Shown here piece by piece: positions 15,416 through 22,888 of a stretch of DNA of 64,000 bases. Position 1 is the stretch's first letter. Every line of letters begins with the position of its first letter. Position numbers and translations under genes: made by a program. The notes under the pieces are model-generated. The model saw nothing but the letters and a program-made list of their open reading frames with translations. It had not been told where the DNA came from and did not search any database. Origin of the DNA: Intestinimonas massiliensis (ex Afouda et al. 2020) (GTDB lineage Bacteria > Bacillota > Clostridia > Oscillospirales > Oscillospiraceae); contig NZ_LR131147.1 of assembly GCF_900626285.1 (NCBI RefSeq), forward strand, positions 500,032 to 564,031, given 5' to 3'.

Positions 15416-15790
15416 ATGAAAGCGATCCGCCGCCTTCCAGACGCGGAGCTGGAAGTGATGCAGGCCCTTTGGCGGTGTGAGCCGCCAGCCTCCCGGACCG
15501 ACGTGGCCGCCGCCCTGCCCCCGGAGCACCCCATGGCAGTGACCACCTTGCTGACGGTACTCACCCGGCTGGGGGAAAAGGGGTTTCTCCGGGCGGACAG
15601 GGATGGCCGCCGCAGCCTGTACACCCCCCTGATCTCCCAGGCCGACTACCTGGCCGCCCAGAGCCGCACCTTTGTGCAGAAGGTGTGCGGCGGCAGCCTG
15701 CCCGCCTTCGCCGCCGCCCTGTGTGACAGCGGCCTCACCAAAGAGGAGCTGGAGCAGCTGCGGGACCTGCTGGAGAGGGATGCGCTATGA
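15416..15790 (+). CDS. BlaI/MecI-family transcriptional repressor
   Basis: A 124-aa winged-helix repressor. Recognised by LPDAELEVMQALWRCEPPASR at the start and VTTLLTVLTRLGEKGFLRADRDGRRSLYTP, the winged helix. In such systems the partner M56 protease cuts the repressor after a signal and frees the genes. The stop overlaps the start of the M56 gene (ATGA). AGGAGG precedes the ATG. It probably represses its own operon through the dyads just upstream. Its other targets are unknown; no beta-lactamase gene is adjacent. Confidence 0.9.
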   Translation: MKAIRRLPDAELEVMQALWRCEPPASRTDVAAALPPEHPMAVTTLLTVLTRLGEKGFLRADRDGRRSLYTPLISQADYLAAQSRTFVQKVCGGSLPAFAAALCDSGLTKEELEQLRDLLERDAL

Positions 15791-17235
15791 ACGACGACCG
15801 GCTGTTCTGGCGACTGTTCACAGCGCTGATCCTGGGGATCCTCTTTACCGGGGTCCTCTACTGGAAGCGCCCCAACCAGATCTCTTTCCTGACAGGCAGG
15901 GAAAAGCCCCGGTACACCCCCTATTTCCTCTACTGGCTTCTCCCCATGTATTTTCTGCTGATCCTCTGCTTCCTGCCCCAGATGCTGCCCCAGGGCGGCG
16001 GAAACAGCCTGCTGGGGATCTTGTTCCAGACCTTTTTGCAGCTAGCGCTGTATGACAGCCTGCTGCTCCTGCTGCTTCCCCTGCTGCGGCGGTTCCTCCA
16101 GCCCCAGACCTGCGTGGTCCTGTGGCTGCTGCCCAATTACCTCTACCTGGTCCTGAGCGGGGAAAACTACCAGCTTCCCCGCCCCCTGGTGGTCATTCCC
16201 ATCTCCCGGCAGATCCTGCTGCCCATCTGCCTCCTGTGGCTGGCGGGCTTTATCGGGATACTGGGGTGGAAGATCTTCTCCCACCTGCGCTTCCGCCGCC
16301 GCATCCTGAAGGAGGCCAAACCCGTCACCGATCCCCCCGCCGCCCGGCTGTGGGAGGAGCTGAAGCAGTGGGCGGGACAGCCGAAAAAGCGCTGGCCCCT
16401 GCTGGTCTCCCCCGCTGTGTCCACGCCCCTGTCCATCGGCCTGTTCTCCTCCACTATCCGGGTGGTGCTGCCGGAGCGGAACTACACCCAGGAGGAACTC
16501 ACACTGATCCTGCGCCATGAGCTCATCCACATCGGACGGGGAGACAGCGCGGCCAAGTTCTTCCTCACCTTCTGCACCGCCCTGTGCTGGTTCAACCCTC
16601 TCACGTGGGCCGCCATGAGGCAGGGCGCGGAGGATCTGGAGCTGAGCTGCGATCAGGAGGTGCTGGACTGGAGCGATGAGGAAGGGCGGCAGGAGTACGC
16701 CCAGCTGCTGCTGCGCACCGCCGGAGAGCAGGCCGGCTTCACCACCTGCCTGTCCGCCTCAGCCTCCTCCCTGCGCCGCCGGCTCCGCCGGGCCCTCCAT
16801 CCCGGCCAGCGGCATATCTGCGGCCTCCTGGTGGGGTTCACCGCCTTCGCCCTCTTCCTGACCGTCGGCTGGGCCACCCTGTCCTACAACATCACCAGCC
16901 GGGAGGTCTTTTTCCCCGGCGGCGCCTGGGAGGACTGGACCCTGGCTGACTTTTACGAGCCGGGAACGGTCACCGATCCGGAGGCTCTGCTGGACTATCT
17001 GGCGGGGCTGGAGCTGCAATGCCTGGCCGGACAGTACTCCCTACCCCAGCAAAAGCAGGCACGGGAACTGACCCTGTTCCTGGATGGGCCGGAGGGCACC
17101 CGCTATGTGTCCCTTCACGGCGACGTGGTCCGATCTGCCCCCATAAACGTCCCCTCCCATGAGGGCAGAAACAGCTATCTGTCCACCGGCGGGGTGGACT
17201 GGGACTACCTGGACACCCTGCTGCCCCTGGCGTAA
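15787..17235 (+). CDS. M56-family membrane sensor metalloprotease (BlaR1-like)
   Basis: A 482-aa membrane protein with about four segments in the first 170 residues (MYFLLILCFLPQML; LYDSLLLLLLPLL; LPICLLWLAGFIGILGW) and the zinc protease motif HELIH at 244-248, followed by ALCWFNPLTW and EDLELSCDQEVL, the family's third ligand. One more membrane helix near 345-365 carries an outer domain of about 110 residues that does not look like a penicillin-binding sensor. It therefore senses something other than a classical beta-lactam, or senses indirectly. It is coupled to the blaI-like gene by a 4-base overlap. Confidence 0.88.
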   Translation: MNDDRLFWRLFTALILGILFTGVLYWKRPNQISFLTGREKPRYTPYFLYWLLPMYFLLILCFLPQMLPQGGGNSLLGILFQTFLQLALYDSLLLLLLPLLRRFLQPQTCVVLWLLPNYLYLVLSGENYQLPRPLVVIPISRQILLPICLLWLAGFIGILGWKIFSHLRFRRRILKEAKPVTDPPAARLWEELKQWAGQPKKRWPLLVSPAVSTPLSIGLFSSTIRVVLPERNYTQEELTLILRHELIHIGRGDSAAKFFLTFCTALCWFNPLTWAAMRQGAEDLELSCDQEVLDWSDEEGRQEYAQLLLRTAGEQAGFTTCLSASASSLRRRLRRALHPGQRHICGLLVGFTAFALFLTVGWATLSYNITSREVFFPGGAWEDWTLADFYEPGTVTDPEALLDYLAGLELQCLAGQYSLPQQKQARELTLFLDGPEGTRYVSLHGDVVRSAPINVPSHEGRNSYLSTGGVDWDYLDTLLPLA

Positions 17236-17268
17236 TGCAAAAAAAGCCGTGGATTTTGAAAAAAATAC

Positions 17269-17297
17269 TTGCATTTTTTCTTCGGCTCTGCTATCAT
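17269..17297 (+). promoter_or_regulatory. Promoter of rpmB
   Basis: TTGCAT and TATCAT 17 bases apart, about 55 bases before the rpmB start. Confidence 0.7.
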
Positions 17298-17351
17298 ATC
17301 ATTCGATGCTTTATGAAAAGCGTATCCTGACGAGCGAGGAGGTATAAGCGA

Positions 17352-17540
17352 ATGGCCAAATGTGAATTTTGCGACAAGGGCGTTGTGTTCGGCATCCAGG
17401 TTTCCCACTCTCACCGCCGCTCCAACCGTCCCTGGAAGCCCAATGTGAAGCGCGTCAAGGCGATTGTCAACGGCACGCCCAAGCACGTCTATGTGTGCAC
17501 CAGATGCCTCCGTTCGGGTAAGGTCACCCGCGCTGTGTAA
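17352..17540 (+). CDS. rpmB: 50S ribosomal protein L28
   Basis: A 62-aa L28 with MAKCEFCDKGVVFGIQVSHS at the start, RRSNRPWKPNVKRVKA in the middle and CTRCLRSGKVTRAV at the end. The four cysteines (C4, C7 and the CTRC pair) are those of the zinc-binding form. GAGGAGG lies upstream. Monocistronic, with its own promoter and a strong terminator. Confidence 0.96.
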   Translation: MAKCEFCDKGVVFGIQVSHSHRRSNRPWKPNVKRVKAIVNGTPKHVYVCTRCLRSGKVTRAV

Positions 17541-17552
17541 TAGCATAGATCG

Positions 17553-17584
17553 AAAAAAGGTCAGCCTTTTGGCTGACCTTTTTT
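17553..17584. terminator. Bidirectional terminator of rpmB and the DUF3048 gene
   Basis: AAAAAAGGTCAGCC and its exact complement with loop TTTT; six A on one side and six T on the other let it end transcripts from both convergent genes. Confidence 0.9.
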
Positions 17585-17595
17585 GTTTCCTCTTT

Positions 17596-18693
17596 TCAGG
17601 AAAAGCTGACCTGACTGTTGGTGGGCACAACACACACATAGGTGTGCCCCGCCCCGAAGGTAATAGGGTTGCCGTCCAGATCCTTGTAGTACAGCTGGCC
17701 GTCGGGATAGCTCTTGCTCCAGGTCAGGTCGATCACCTTCCCGCCGCAGGCAAAGTAGCCGGTACCGCCGCTGGACAGATCCACCGTGATGTGGCCCAGA
17801 CTGTCGCCGGTGTTCCGGCAGGCGGTCTTGATGACCACCACGTTGGTGACCCCCACCTGCTGGTCCGTGTTGCCGTCTATGTAGGCCTTGCCGTACTCCT
17901 CCACCAGATAGAGGCCGCTGTCAGCATCATAGGTGAAGAGACCGGTCTTATAATTGGAGAAGGGCACCTTGATCTGAGCTGCAGGAGAGCCGTTGGCCGG
18001 GGTCCCGTCCTCTTTAAAGGCCATATCATAGACATAGCCCTCCTTGTGCTCCTGCCGCAGGTTGGTATAGCCGGCGAAGCGCTGCATGATGGATTCCCCG
18101 GTGGTGACCACGGTGTGCTCCAGACTGTAGCTCTTCCGCCGTTCCGGGTCCCGCCACATCAGATTGCCGTTCTCCGTATTGCTCATATAGGGACCCCGCA
18201 CGCCGTCCAGGGCGGCCACTCCCCACTGACTGATCTTGGCGTAGGCGTCCTCGCTGCCGCCGGCGTGGATGAATATGGCGTCGTGTCCCAGGGCAAGCTC
18301 CAGGTAATAGGGACGGGCGGACCGGATGGAACCGATCTTCCCTACGCCGTCCAGGGACTGAAACAGCGCCAGCATCCGGGTAATGCCCCCCTCGGCGGGC
18401 ACCTCATAGATGATGTCCGCCTGGGACTGACCCAGCTGGGGCAGTGCCTCCTTCAGGTTGTTGAGCATGATGGCCACCGGCCGGCGGTTCACCCATTCCT
18501 CCCCCATGGGCAGGCCGCTGAGGGGGCTCACCGGGCCGTCGTAGGGCGTAGGGGTGGGCTCCGCCGTCACCTCCGCCACCGGGGTAGGCGAAGCGGAAGG
18601 CGGCGTCTCTTCCACAGGCGGTTCCTCCTTCCCGCCGCAGGCGGACAGGAGCAGAATCATGGCAAGGAACAGTGGCAGCAGCTTTCGGCGCAT
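17596..18693 (-). CDS. DUF3048 (YerB-like) lipoprotein
   Basis: A 365-aa exported lipoprotein. The signal peptide (LLPLFLAMILLLSACGG) ends with the lipobox LSAC. A linker rich in Pro, Thr and Glu follows, then the DUF3048 domain with PLSGLPMGEEWVNRRPVAIM, GGITRMLALFQSL, GSIRSARPYYLELA and FIHAGGSEDAY. Function of the family is not known; YerB of Bacillus is the reference. GGGAGG nine bases before the ATG at 18693 supports the short form over an earlier in-frame start. Monocistronic. Confidence 0.9.
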   Translation of the reverse strand: MRRKLLPLFLAMILLLSACGGKEEPPVEETPPSASPTPVAEVTAEPTPTPYDGPVSPLSGLPMGEEWVNRRPVAIMLNNLKEALPQLGQSQADIIYEVPAEGGITRMLALFQSLDGVGKIGSIRSARPYYLELALGHDAIFIHAGGSEDAYAKISQWGVAALDGVRGPYMSNTENGNLMWRDPERRKSYSLEHTVVTTGESIMQRFAGYTNLRQEHKEGYVYDMAFKEDGTPANGSPAAQIKVPFSNYKTGLFTYDADSGLYLVEEYGKAYIDGNTDQQVGVTNVVVIKTACRNTGDSLGHITVDLSSGGTGYFACGGKVIDLTWSKSYPDGQLYYKDLDGNPITFGAGHTYVCVVPTNSQVSFS

Positions 18694-18769
18694 AGCGGAT
18701 CCTCCCGTCATTCTGTTTTTTCTATGATACCCCACCGGCGCTCTCCCCGTCAAGGGCGGGAAAAATCCC

Positions 18770-18798
18770 TTGTGATTTTGGTCCGTTTTCGTTATAAT
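18770..18798 (+). promoter_or_regulatory. Promoter of the DUF4364 gene
   Basis: TTGTGA and a perfect TATAAT 17 bases apart, some 65 bases before the start. Confidence 0.75.
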
Positions 18799-18864
18799 AT
18801 TTTTAGACTGAGGGACACGCCGCCTGGCGCCACCTCATTTTACCCCTCGGAAAGGAGATCCTCT

Positions 18865-19392
18865 ATGCCCCGTTATGGCTTTATCCACGACAAGTTGGAG
18901 ATCAAATTTCTGATTCTCTATCTCATGGCCCGGGTGGCCGCCCCCATCGACTTTCCCACCCTCACCGACCTGACCATGTGCGACGACGGGATCGACTATT
19001 TTGATTTTGCCGAGGCGGCGGCTGAGCTGGTGGAGTCGGGCCACCTGACTCTGGAAAATGACCTCTACTCCATCACCGACAAGGGCCGGGAGAACGGCGC
19101 CGCCTGTGAGAGCAGCCTGCCCTACACGGTGAAGCGCAAATGCGCCGCCAATCTCTCCAAGGTCAACGGCATTCTCCGCCGCAACGCCCAGGTGCGGGCC
19201 GAGATCCTGCCCCGTCCGGAAGGGGGACTCACCCTGCGGATGGTGCTGGATGATGACAACGGAAACCTCTTTACACTGGAGCTGCTGTGCGGCTCTCAGG
19301 AGCAGGCTGACCGGTTGGCCGCCCACTTCAAGGCCAGACCGGAGCATATCTATCACCACGTGCTGGAGGCTCTGCTGGAAGAGCCGGAATAA
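18865..19392 (+). CDS. DUF4364 protein
   Basis: A 175-aa cytoplasmic protein of the DUF4364 family, found throughout Clostridia. The N-terminal part looks like a winged helix (LEIKFLILYLMARVAAPIDFPTL then DYFDFAEAAAELVESGHLTL), which suggests a DNA-binding regulator, but no function is established. AAAGGAG precedes the ATG. Single gene between a promoter and a terminator. Confidence 0.85.
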   Translation: MPRYGFIHDKLEIKFLILYLMARVAAPIDFPTLTDLTMCDDGIDYFDFAEAAAELVESGHLTLENDLYSITDKGRENGAACESSLPYTVKRKCAANLSKVNGILRRNAQVRAEILPRPEGGLTLRMVLDDDNGNLFTLELLCGSQEQADRLAAHFKARPEHIYHHVLEALLEEPE

Positions 19393-19403
19393 CCCTGAGC
19401 TAC

Positions 19404-19445
19404 AAAAATGCCGCCGCCCTTCTGAGAAGGGCGGCGGCATTTTTT
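19404..19445. terminator. Bidirectional terminator of DUF4364 and GLUG genes
   Basis: An 18-bp stem rich in GCC repeats (AAAAATGCCGCCGCCCTTCT and complement) with A and T tracts at the two sides, placed between convergent genes. Confidence 0.9.
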
Positions 19446-19447
19446 AT

Positions 19448-22400
19448 TTATGCCCGCACTTTGATCCGTCTGCGCCGTCTGACCAGGAGAATGACCACCC
19501 CGGCGGCCAGAACCAGCACCAGGATGAGTACCACTACCAGAGCCATCGGGAAGGGCTGGGGCAGGATACAGAACACGGTGGTCTCCCCCGTCCCCTTCAG
19601 GAGCAGATAGCTGCCGTCTATGGTGCTGTCCTGCCTCTGCCAGCCATCCTCGCCCTTCACCCAGAGCTGCCAGCTCTTGCCCTCCTCCGGCAGGCGGCAG
19701 TGGATGGTATAGGATACCTCCTCCAGCTCGGGATCTGTAACAGTGACCGTCCACACCGTGCCCTGGTACTCTTTCCCTTCCCTGTCCGTCCAGGTCTCCT
19801 CCCGGCTGTTGTGGGAGACCTGGGCGCCGCTGCTGAAGCTGCCGTCCACCAAAATCTCCGGCAGCTCACCGCCGTCGGTCAATGCTGAGGTGTAAGGTGT
19901 GTAAACCGCATCCACTGTACAGCTTGCGGTGACATTTCCGTAGTCCAGCTCCGGCCAGGCAGCGGAGCAGCCCTCCTTTGCCGGGATATCCGGCAGAGCG
20001 GTCACACTGCCGCCATAGGGGACGGTTATCACCTCTACCGTCTCACCGTCAGCCACAAAAGTCAAGGTAATCTGGGCGAAATCCTCCGGCGCTCCGGGCA
20101 GAGCACACAAAGTCTCAAAATCTGCCGGTTCCGCCTTGCCCGCATAGCTGATACCGTCAATAGCAGCCAGCGTATCACTTGTAAAGAGGTTCCCATTTAC
20201 AGTTCTATCTTCCTCTACCGTTCCCGCCACGGCACCCAGATAGGCATTTCCCCGGGAAATCTCCACCGCGGAACGGCAGTCGCTCAGGGTGCTGCCCAGA
20301 CCGGCGATGCCGCCGATGTAGTGGCTGCCCGACAGGGTGCATTTGCTCCAGCAGTCCTGGATCATGCCGCGGGAACTGCCGGCGATACCGCCCACATAGC
20401 TGCCGTCGGTGCTGGCCACATCGCCGTAGCTCTCACAGGCCTGGACCCGGCCTAGATCCATCCGGCCGGTGATGCCGCCGGCGTTGTCCTTCTTGCCGGT
20501 GACCGCTCCGGCGTTGACGCAGTCGAACACAGCGGCCTTGGCCTGTACCAGGAAGTTGACCGAGCGGTCGCCCTGCTGGGTCAGGTCGTCCTCCGGGTCA
20601 AACTCCAGATCGATGGCTATGGCGCCTGCGATGCCCGCCACGTCCACGTCGCCCTCCACGGCCCCCTCGTTCCGGCAGGCGGACACCCGGCCGGTGGACT
20701 GGCTCTGGATCTCCTGCATGGCGGACACATCCTGAACCCGGTCCTCCATCTGGGTCTCCCCCATCCGCTGGCCCTCGTTCCGTACCAGGCTGCTGATGAC
20801 CCCCAGCTGGGCGTTGATGGCCTGCAGGTCGGTCAGCAGCGTATCGGTAGAATTGGAGATCAGGGTGTTCAGGTCATCCGCCCCGTCCATGAGGCCGGAA
20901 AAGGCATCGCTGAGGGCGTCGCTCTGCTGGGTCACGGCGGTGTCCAGTGAGGGCACCTGGATGGACGGTCCGTCCGTCAGCTCCTGGACCACCTGTTGGA
21001 CCTGTCCGGCACTGTCCGCCAGGCTGGAAAGTACATCCGCCACCTCCCGTCCGGCCTTACCCAGGCCGGAGAGGGAGCCATCCAGCACCCCGCTCAGCTT
21101 TTTCAGGCTCTCCATAGCGTCTGCCAGATGTCCCGCACCGCCCGCCAGCCCGGCCAGTGCCTGGCTGGCGTCAGACCCCGCGCTTTTCAGCTGTTCCAGA
21201 GCCTGCTTCACGCCCTCCGCCGGATTGCCGGTCAGGATTGCCTGTTGCAGGGCGGAAAGGGCCTTCACCGCCTGGGTCAGCCCCTCGCCACCCTGCCGGG
21301 CAGCCTCCGACATATCGGTCAGGGCGGCAAGCAGCTGCTGGACGGCCTGCTGATCACTTTTGTCCGCCCACAGCCGCTGGAGGGCCGAGCGGATCTGCTC
21401 CGCCGCCGTGCCCAGGCTGGTGAGGGCGGTGCTCATGTCTCTGACACCCTGGGACAGGCTGTTCAGCGCAGACGACATGGCCTGCTCATCCCCCAGCCCC
21501 TTTTTCAGCGCATCCAGGGCGGCGGCGATATGAGTACGGGCCTCCTTAAGGTCTCTGGCCGCGGCGGCGGCATCTTTTACGGCCAGGCGCAGGTCCTCCG
21601 CCCCGTCCCCGCTGAGCTGGCCCAGCTTTGCCGCCTCCTCCAGGGCGGCGGAAAATTGATCCGCCACATCCCCCAGGGCGGTCAGCTGAGTATCCGCATC
21701 ATCCAGAATGGGAGTAAGGCCCTCCAGAGCCCGGGAGATCCGGGCGGACAGGTCGTTGATCTGGCCTACTCCCTCCTCCGTCCAGTCCACCATGGCGTCA
21801 GACAGTCCCTTGACCGCGTCACGGGCCGTCCGGGTATTGTCGGAGAGGCTCCGCATCTGGGCGGACAGGTCGTCCGAGACGGCTCCCGCATCATTCAGCA
21901 GACCGTCCATCTTGTTCTGCAGCACATCCAGCTCGCCCCCCAGCTGCTCCAGAAAGCTCTTCTGGTAGAGGAGGGTCACCTCAGGCTCCAGCTGGCCCAC
22001 GATGCCGCCCACATCCTTCCGGCCCTGAACGGTCCCGGTATTGGTGCAGCCGTCCAGAAAACCGTTCTGCCGCCCGGCGATACCGCCGATGTTGTAGCCC
22101 ACATGGGGGTAACCCACCGCGCCCTCGTTCCGGCAGTTCTGCAGGATGCCGGTGGAGTGTCCCGCGACGCCGCCCACATCGGTCCAGCCGGACAGGTCGG
22201 CGGCGGCGTCTGTGACGGTTTCCTCCTGGAGAAGGGTCTGGGGATCGGCTTCCGTATCCAGCTCGGTGGTATTGACGCTGCCCCGGTTGGTACACTGGAT
22301 CACACTGCCCAGGTTCTGGCCCACGATGCCGCCCACGTGGAGCTCGCCGCTGACAGAGCCGGAGAAGGTGCAGTTGATGACCTGCCCTCCCGCCTGGTTG

Positions 22401-22888
22401 CAACCCACGACGCCGCCCACGGTGGTCTTGCCGGACACCGTGCCTTCAAAGGTGCAGCGGAGCACTTCCCCCTTGTTGTCCCCCACGATGCCGCCGATGG
22501 TATCCCGGAAATCGGTGGGAGATACGTTCCCCGTCACCGTCAGGTCTTTTACCACGCCGCCGGACTGCAGGTAGCGGAACAGCCCCTGCACATTGCCGCT
22601 GCCGGTGAAGGACAGGCCGGAGATGGTGTGGCCGCCGCCGTCAAAGGTCCCCCCGAAGGTGGGGATGGCCTGAAAGGACGTTCCGGCCAGGTCGATATCC
22701 GCCGTCAGACGGACGGTCTTTCCCTGGGACCAGCTGTCCAGCGAACAATTCCGGGACAGCTCCGTCAGGTCCTCCGCCGTGCGGATGGTAATGACCGCCG
22801 GCTCCGCCGCCCATGCAGCGGGGGCCAGCAGCTGAAGCAGCAGGACCGCCGTCAGCAGAGCGGACAGCCCTTTATTCCTGTGTCTCAT
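19448..22888 (-). CDS. Large GLUG-repeat, coiled-coil surface protein with C-terminal anchor
   Basis: A 1146-aa exported protein. A signal peptide (SALLTAVLLLQLLAPAAWA) is followed by GLUG-type beta repeats at about 80-300 (for example DTIGGIVGDNKGEVLRCTFE and HVGGIVGQNLGSVIQCTN), then some 400 residues of helical heptads rich in Leu, Ala and Ser (305-720), then more GLUG repeats (770-910), a beta domain, and a membrane segment near the end (LVVVLILVLVLAAGVVILLV) with RRRRR inside. This is a membrane-anchored outer-face protein. It overlaps the MMPL gene by 17 bases, so the two probably form one machine. The coil part recalls the YhgE/Pip family, though no clear homology can be claimed. Confidence 0.8.
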   Translation of the reverse strand: MRHRNKGLSALLTAVLLLQLLAPAAWAAEPAVITIRTAEDLTELSRNCSLDSWSQGKTVRLTADIDLAGTSFQAIPTFGGTFDGGGHTISGLSFTGSGNVQGLFRYLQSGGVVKDLTVTGNVSPTDFRDTIGGIVGDNKGEVLRCTFEGTVSGKTTVGGVVGCNQAGGQVINCTFSGSVSGELHVGGIVGQNLGSVIQCTNRGSVNTTELDTEADPQTLLQEETVTDAAADLSGWTDVGGVAGHSTGILQNCRNEGAVGYPHVGYNIGGIAGRQNGFLDGCTNTGTVQGRKDVGGIVGQLEPEVTLLYQKSFLEQLGGELDVLQNKMDGLLNDAGAVSDDLSAQMRSLSDNTRTARDAVKGLSDAMVDWTEEGVGQINDLSARISRALEGLTPILDDADTQLTALGDVADQFSAALEEAAKLGQLSGDGAEDLRLAVKDAAAAARDLKEARTHIAAALDALKKGLGDEQAMSSALNSLSQGVRDMSTALTSLGTAAEQIRSALQRLWADKSDQQAVQQLLAALTDMSEAARQGGEGLTQAVKALSALQQAILTGNPAEGVKQALEQLKSAGSDASQALAGLAGGAGHLADAMESLKKLSGVLDGSLSGLGKAGREVADVLSSLADSAGQVQQVVQELTDGPSIQVPSLDTAVTQQSDALSDAFSGLMDGADDLNTLISNSTDTLLTDLQAINAQLGVISSLVRNEGQRMGETQMEDRVQDVSAMQEIQSQSTGRVSACRNEGAVEGDVDVAGIAGAIAIDLEFDPEDDLTQQGDRSVNFLVQAKAAVFDCVNAGAVTGKKDNAGGITGRMDLGRVQACESYGDVASTDGSYVGGIAGSSRGMIQDCWSKCTLSGSHYIGGIAGLGSTLSDCRSAVEISRGNAYLGAVAGTVEEDRTVNGNLFTSDTLAAIDGISYAGKAEPADFETLCALPGAPEDFAQITLTFVADGETVEVITVPYGGSVTALPDIPAKEGCSAAWPELDYGNVTASCTVDAVYTPYTSALTDGGELPEILVDGSFSSGAQVSHNSREETWTDREGKEYQGTVWTVTVTDPELEEVSYTIHCRLPEEGKSWQLWVKGEDGWQRQDSTIDGSYLLLKGTGETTVFCILPQPFPMALVVVLILVLVLAAGVVILLVRRRRRIKVRA

